Under the pieces are notes generated by a model, which was given only the letters and a program-made list of their open reading frames with translations, had not been told where the DNA came from and did no database searches. Of a stretch of DNA of 5,151 nucleotides, positions 3,605 through 5,151 are shown in pieces. The translations under genes and the position numbers were made by a program. The stretch covers positions 1 through 5,151 of the forward strand of contig JALOBO010000120.1 of assembly GCA_023228225.1 (NCBI GenBank), written 5' to 3'. This stretch comes from Clostridia bacterium. Lineage in GTDB: Bacteria; Bacillota; Clostridia; Christensenellales; UBA1242. Each line of letters opens with the position of its first letter. The first letter of the stretch is position 1.

Positions 3605-3624
3605 ATGTGTTTTATCAACACATA
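3604..3624 (-). promoter_or_regulatory. 8-bp hairpin at the start codon of the coiled-coil gene
   Basis: TATGTGTT and AACACATA pair perfectly around a 5-nt loop (GATAA on the minus strand), and the last paired base is the A of the ATG. No T-run follows, so it is not an intrinsic terminator. A closely similar hairpin stands before the tRNA-like gene at 3891. Confidence 0.45.
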
Positions 3625-3630
3625 GACACT

Positions 3631-3668
3631 AGCTCATTACTACCATATATTAAATAGGTAATCAAGCT
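3631..3668 (-). other. Inverted repeat between tRNA-Ala and the coiled-coil gene
   Basis: AGCT and ATTAC (3631-3640) pair with GTAAT and AGCT (3658-3668), with small internal bulges. The structure begins at the A73-CA of tRNA-Ala and may be an RNA-processing or stability element. No T-run follows. Confidence 0.35.
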
Positions 3669-3669
3669 G

Positions 3670-3742
3670 TGGACCATAAGGGAATCGAACCCTTCCAGAA
3701 TCTTTGCAGGAGATTCTCGCCTACCTTGGAACATGACAGCCC
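3670..3742 (-). tRNA. tRNA-Ala(TGC)
   Basis: The acceptor GGGCTGT/ATGGTCC contains G3-U70, the identity pair for alanyl-tRNA synthetase. The anticodon stem GAATCT/AGATTC leaves the loop CCTGCAA, so the anticodon is UGC with C rather than the nearly universal U at position 33. The D-stem TGTT/GGCG is mostly G-U. The T-arm AAGGG-TTCGATT-CCCTT is perfect. The 3' flank is A73-CA. It follows the CCA of tRNA-Met without a spacer. Confidence 0.87.
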
Positions 3743-3816
3743 TGGTAGTCACCCCCGGAATTGCACCAGGGTCTACAGCTTATGAGACTGCCGAGATACT
3801 ACTTCTCTAGGCGACT
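3743..3816 (-). tRNA. tRNA-Met(CAT), elongator type, altered D- and T-loops
   Basis: The acceptor AGTCGCC/GGTGACT is complete (A1-U72, so not an initiator), and A73-CCA is encoded. The D-stem is GAGA/TCTC. The stem GCAGT/GCTGT holds the loop CTCATAA, anticodon CAU. The D-loop AGTAGTA has A in place of G18, and the T-loop TGCAATT has G in place of U55, as in tRNA-His. A CAU-tRNA could also be the lysidine Ile type, but the Ile(TAT) gene makes Met more likely. Confidence 0.88.
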
Positions 3817-3820
3817 ATTG

Positions 3821-3891
3821 TGGACCGAGAGGGAATCGAACCCTCGTTTAGTTGTTGCTTTTTAAGCAATAGCTACTTACCACTTCAGCCC
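3821..3891 (-). tRNA. tRNA-like gene with poor D-arm and Ala-type acceptor
   Basis: The acceptor GGGCTGA/TCGGTCC pairs with G-U at 3-70, and the T-arm GAGGG-TTCGATT-CCCTC is perfect, followed by A73-CA. The anticodon arm is TTGC/GCAA around TTAAAAA, nominally AAA, or a 5-bp stem with only 5 loop bases. Just 15 nt lie between the acceptor and the anticodon stem. The only D-stem that can be drawn (GCTG/TAGC) uses bases of the acceptor, as if 5-6 nt were deleted. The acceptor nearly matches that of tRNA-Ala next door, so AlaRS might charge it. It may be a degenerate copy or a D-armless tRNA; the decoding assignment is not safe. Confidence 0.5.
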
Positions 3892-3895
3892 TTTA

Positions 3896-3917
3896 TGTGT
3901 TGGTTTTATCCAACACA
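3896..3917 (-). other. 8-bp perfect hairpin just before the first tRNA-like gene
   Basis: TGTGTTGG and CCAACACA pair around a 6-nt loop (ATAAAA on the minus strand), four nt before the tRNA-like gene at 3891. Stem and loop resemble the hairpin at 3604-3624 (shared TGTGTTG, ATAAAA and ACACATA), suggesting a repeated element, perhaps an RNA-processing or promoter site. Confidence 0.45.
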
Positions 3918-3922
3918 CATGC

Positions 3923-3950
3923 ATTACCACGAAGATGTCTTCGTGATAAT
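3923..3950. other. 11-bp hairpin with one mismatch
   Basis: ATTA plus CACGAAG pairs with CTTCGTG plus TAAT, with a single C-A mismatch and a 4-nt loop ATGT. No T-run follows on either strand, so a terminator is unlikely. It is one of the strongest stems in the window. Confidence 0.5.
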
Positions 3951-3995
3951 TTATCCAATACATCTGGGGAATGTGTTGGCATTTTTAGTAATGGG

Positions 3996-4016
3996 GGACG
4001 AGTTATTCATTCGTCC
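3996..4016. other. Hairpin with 7-nt loop
   Basis: GGACGA pairs with TCGTCC and a G-U pair extends it to 7 bp, leaving a 7-nt loop. The shape resembles an anticodon arm, but no acceptor or T-arm surrounds it. Confidence 0.35.
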
Positions 4017-4082
4017 AACTTTCTTTATATACAATATTATTCTCGCAACCAATAAGATTAATTACGTCTTACTTTTTTGAGG

Positions 4083-4100
4083 TATTGGATTTTACCAATA
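4083..4100. other. 6-bp perfect hairpin
   Basis: TATTGG and CCAATA pair around a 6-nt loop (TAAAAT on the minus strand). The A-rich loop is like that of the other hairpins in the leader region. Confidence 0.35.
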
Positions 4101-4139
4101 ACATCCACACACTTCTGAACATTGTTATAGTTGTTTTAC

Positions 4140-4212
4140 CGCGGACTTGTGCAGGCGCTTACTGTCTTTGTAATGTTAACCGCGAATAGGTTGCAATATC
4201 CTACCAAAGACA
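4140..4212 (-). other. Pseudoknot-capable structured element
   Basis: TGTCTTTG (4163-4170) and CAAAGACA (4205-4212) form a perfect 8-bp stem. CGCGG (4140-4144) can pair with CCGCG (4180-4184), which lies inside that stem, so the two helices interleave in the order a-b-a'-b'. A small TAGG/CCTA hairpin (4187-4203) sits inside as well. CCGCGG is itself palindromic, so the second helix is less certain. Function unknown. Confidence 0.35.
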
Positions 4213-4243
4213 ATAACGATTATAATGTATAAATTACTCAAAC

Positions 4244-4277
4244 CATAGTTAAACATTGTTCCAAATATATAACTATG
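4244..4277. other. 8-bp hairpin with 18-nt loop
   Basis: CATAGTTA (4244-4251) and TAACTATG (4270-4277) pair perfectly around an A/T-rich loop. No T-run follows on either strand. Confidence 0.4.
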
Positions 4278-4283
4278 TGCCTT

Positions 4284-4304
4284 ATCTCTAGAAGCTCTTG
4301 AGAT
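4284..4304. other. Hairpin downstream of the DUF3102-like gene
   Basis: ATCTC/GAGAT and AGA/TCT stack with one T-T mismatch and a 3-nt loop. It lies about 50 nt past the TAG of the 217-aa gene and could protect the mRNA end. It lacks the U-run of an intrinsic terminator. Confidence 0.35.
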
Positions 4305-4350
4305 TATTCAGCCACCCATATTGTTAAAGTTCTATCTATCTACGTGATAA

Positions 4351-5004
4351 CTATTCTTCTTCGGTTATAATGTCATCTTCTTTTTCAATGCCAGTTGTTT
4401 CATGTGATATGATTAAACTTGGATCGTCGTGAAATGTTGCTCCACATTTTTTACATTTCCAAAATACTATTCTTTCGATATCATCGTGCTTACAATCGAA
4501 CTGATCTTCTAAACTCATTCCCTTCACCTCTTCTTTTAAGTCTCTGTAAGACATTGTTTGTGCTTTGGCAATCCATTCATCTGCAGTTTCTTTATCTGTT
4601 TGAATTGGTGGGATTATTAAATTAAGTTTAGAGTATCCAATCTCTCCTAATGTATTATTGCTACAGTTTACCACATTGCTTTCCACAAAGAACTCGTAAA
4701 CCTTCATTAGCATTTGAGCAACTCTTACTTTAGATTTCTTTGTATCTCCAGGTATTGGTATATCTGTTTCTTCAATAAATTTATTAAACGTCATCTTTAG
4801 GTGTGGATCCTCAGAAAGATAAGTTTGCTCGTCTCTGATTGTTCTTAAAAGCTTACCAGCATTTAAAAAACTTAACTGCCCAACAATGAAATTCTTTTTC
4901 AATTCATTTGTGTACTCAAAATGTTTCTTAGCTAGCTCGCTTCTTTTTAAAATTATTTCTTGGTCATTCATAGAATTTTTTACAGGGGAGAAATATCTCC
5001 CCAT
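4351..5004 (-). CDS. 217-aa DUF3102-like protein with C-terminal zinc-ribbon-like motif
   Basis: Residues about 20-107 (SELAKKHFEYTNELKKNF, then FLNAGKLLRTIRDEQ, MTFNKFIEET and VRVAQMLMKVYEFF) follow the helical pattern of DUF3102 proteins: a KLL-x-I helix, a TFxxF helix, then a helix-turn-helix-like segment ending in MKVYEFF. I recall this similarity and have not searched it. Residues 171-187 hold C-x-H-x10-C-x2-C (Cys171, His173, Cys184, Cys187), a likely zinc site, before an acidic tail ending EEE. A DNA-binding or regulatory role is inferred. The ATG lies 4 nt after the TAA of the upstream CDS with no Shine-Dalgarno, and a 7-bp hairpin covers codons 1-7. The stop is TAG; suppression would run through a second TAG (4338-4336) to a TAA at 4326-4324. 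A start at Met12 is an alternative. Confidence 0.8.
   Translation of the reverse strand: MGRYFSPVKNSMNDQEIILKRSELAKKHFEYTNELKKNFIVGQLSFLNAGKLLRTIRDEQTYLSEDPHLKMTFNKFIEETDIPIPGDTKKSKVRVAQMLMKVYEFFVESNVVNCSNNTLGEIGYSKLNLIIPPIQTDKETADEWIAKAQTMSYRDLKEEVKGMSLEDQFDCKHDDIERIVFWKCKKCGATFHDDPSLIISHETTGIEKEDDIITEEE
4985..5002 (-). promoter_or_regulatory. 7-bp hairpin over the first codons of the 217-aa gene
   Basis: GGGGAGA and TCTCCCC pair perfectly around a 4-nt loop, starting at the G of the ATG. This is the strongest short stem in the window and GC-rich against an AT-rich background, so it may restrain or time translation. If the true start is Met12, the hairpin lies in the leader instead. Confidence 0.45.
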
Positions 5005-5008
5005 TATA

Positions 5009-5151
5009 TTAGAAAGGTATATTAGCGTAGTTAATTTGATCTGCGCCGTTCTCCTTATCTTGCTTTTCTCTTCTAGCTGTTAAAATATCTTTAACTGGAT
5101 TTAGAGCTTCAACCGCTGACAACTCTTCTTCTGTTAACTCGCTCTCATTTC
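5009..5151 (-). CDS. C-terminal end of an acidic protein of unknown function (partial)
   Basis: The visible 46 codons begin NESELTEEELSAVEAL and end INYANIPF before a TAA (5011-5009). The frame is open to the window edge, so the start lies outside. It is charged, helical and rich in Glu and Lys, with no recognisable motif. The TAA is only 4 nt before the ATG of the 217-aa gene, so the two are probably co-transcribed and may be translationally coupled. Confidence 0.65.
   Translation of the reverse strand, partial: NESELTEEELSAVEALNPVKDILTARREKQDKENGADQINYANIPF

Larger units (their letters stand above)
3892..4350 (-). other. Gene-free, hairpin-rich region upstream of the tRNA operon
   Basis: No convincing coding frame or normal tRNA is present in these roughly 460 bases. 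Inverted repeats are dense: 3896-3917, 3923-3950, 3996-4016, 4053-4071, 4083-4100, 4163-4212, 4244-4277 and 4284-4304. The region separates the DUF3102-like gene from the first tRNA-like gene, so it should hold the operon promoter or leader. A TATAAT lies on the minus strand at 4224-4219 but without a well-spaced -35. It may carry one or more small structured RNAs or replication-type structures. Confidence 0.45.

Noticed and set aside
3629..3646. N-terminal extension of the coiled-coil protein through an in-frame TAG
   Set aside because: It is possible only with suppression, has no start signal, and would read through a hairpin and non-conserved-looking codons. Noted but not adopted as the start.
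4053..4078. Plus-strand intrinsic terminator (TAAGAT/GTCTTA followed by six T)
   Set aside because: The stem is short and AT-rich, and no plus-strand gene precedes it, so it would have nothing to terminate.
3820..4080. Plus-strand 86-codon frame covering the tRNA-like gene and leader
   Set aside because: Its start is antisense to a T-arm and acceptor and its body is the hairpin-rich spacer. The composition looks random and there is no start signal.
4235..4267. Bacteroidetes-type promoter (TTTG then TAnnTTTG) on the minus strand
   Set aside because: TTTG and TATGGTTTG are present, but the second has one extra base and the spacing is several bases too short.
4419..5083. Plus-strand frames opposite the DUF3102-like gene
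   Set aside because: They are shadows of a well-formed minus-strand gene with a zinc motif, and their hydrophobic translations come from the complementary codons.
1..5151. CRISPR array or insertion sequence
   Set aside because: There are no regularly spaced direct repeats and no transposase or terminal inverted repeats. The recurring elements are tRNA arms and hairpins.

Overview
This 5.15-kb, AT-rich window looks like part of a large dsDNA phage genome. Everything convincing is on the minus strand, so the biological order runs from 5151 down to 1. The core is a very tight tRNA operon of 20 recognisable tRNAs plus two tRNA-like genes, several butted end to end. Short protein genes and structured non-coding pieces are threaded between them. 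Start codons lack Shine-Dalgarno sequences, the tRNA-Tyr is of bacterial long-arm type, one CDS resembles a family I recall (without a search) from Bacteroidetes and their phages, and there is an amber-suppressor tRNA. Together these suggest a crAss-like or similar gut phage of a Bacteroidetes host. That assignment is inference.

Layout in transcription order. (1) 5151-4351: the 3' end of an unidentified acidic CDS, then a 217-aa protein with a DUF3102-like N-terminal half and a C-terminal zinc-ribbon-like motif; a perfect 7-bp hairpin covers its first codons. (2) 4350-3892: about 460 bases with no gene but at least seven good hairpins and one interleaved (pseudoknot-capable) pair of stems. 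(3) 3891-3670: a D-arm-poor tRNA-like gene, tRNA-Met and tRNA-Ala. (4) 3604-2547: a 173-aa coiled-coil protein followed by a 171-aa N-acetylmuramoyl-L-alanine amidase (endolysin). (5) 2556-1831: tRNAs Ile(GAT), Ile(TAT), Gly, a 64-nt two-stem RNA, Pro, an orphan T-arm-like hairpin, a 45-aa basic ORF, His and Asn. (6) 1829-1395: a 144-aa DUF6557-like CDS starting 2 nt after tRNA-Asn. (7) 1390-938: the amber suppressor, Gln, Cys, Val, Lys(TTT) and Phe. (8) 936-805: a 43-aa basic ORF starting 2 nt after tRNA-Phe and stopping inside the next tRNA. (9) 814-167: Arg(TCT), Thr, a tRNA-like gene with an insertion of about 70 nt, Asp, Tyr, Arg(TCG) and Lys(CTT). (10) 166-7: a sigma70-like promoter and a 33-aa glutaredoxin-like fragment with a CPYC active site.

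How it works together: the operon would supply the phage with tRNAs for 16 amino acids plus one that reads UAG. Leu, Ser, Glu and Trp are not visible. tRNA 3' ends fall into two classes: 11 genes encode N73-CCA, and 10 encode N73-CA. Where a protein gene follows a tRNA, this CA merges with the start codon (N73-CAUG), so tRNA 3' processing could itself produce a near-leaderless mRNA. Two protein genes end at a UAG formed by U8-A9-G10 of the following tRNA, and these are codons the suppressor could read.
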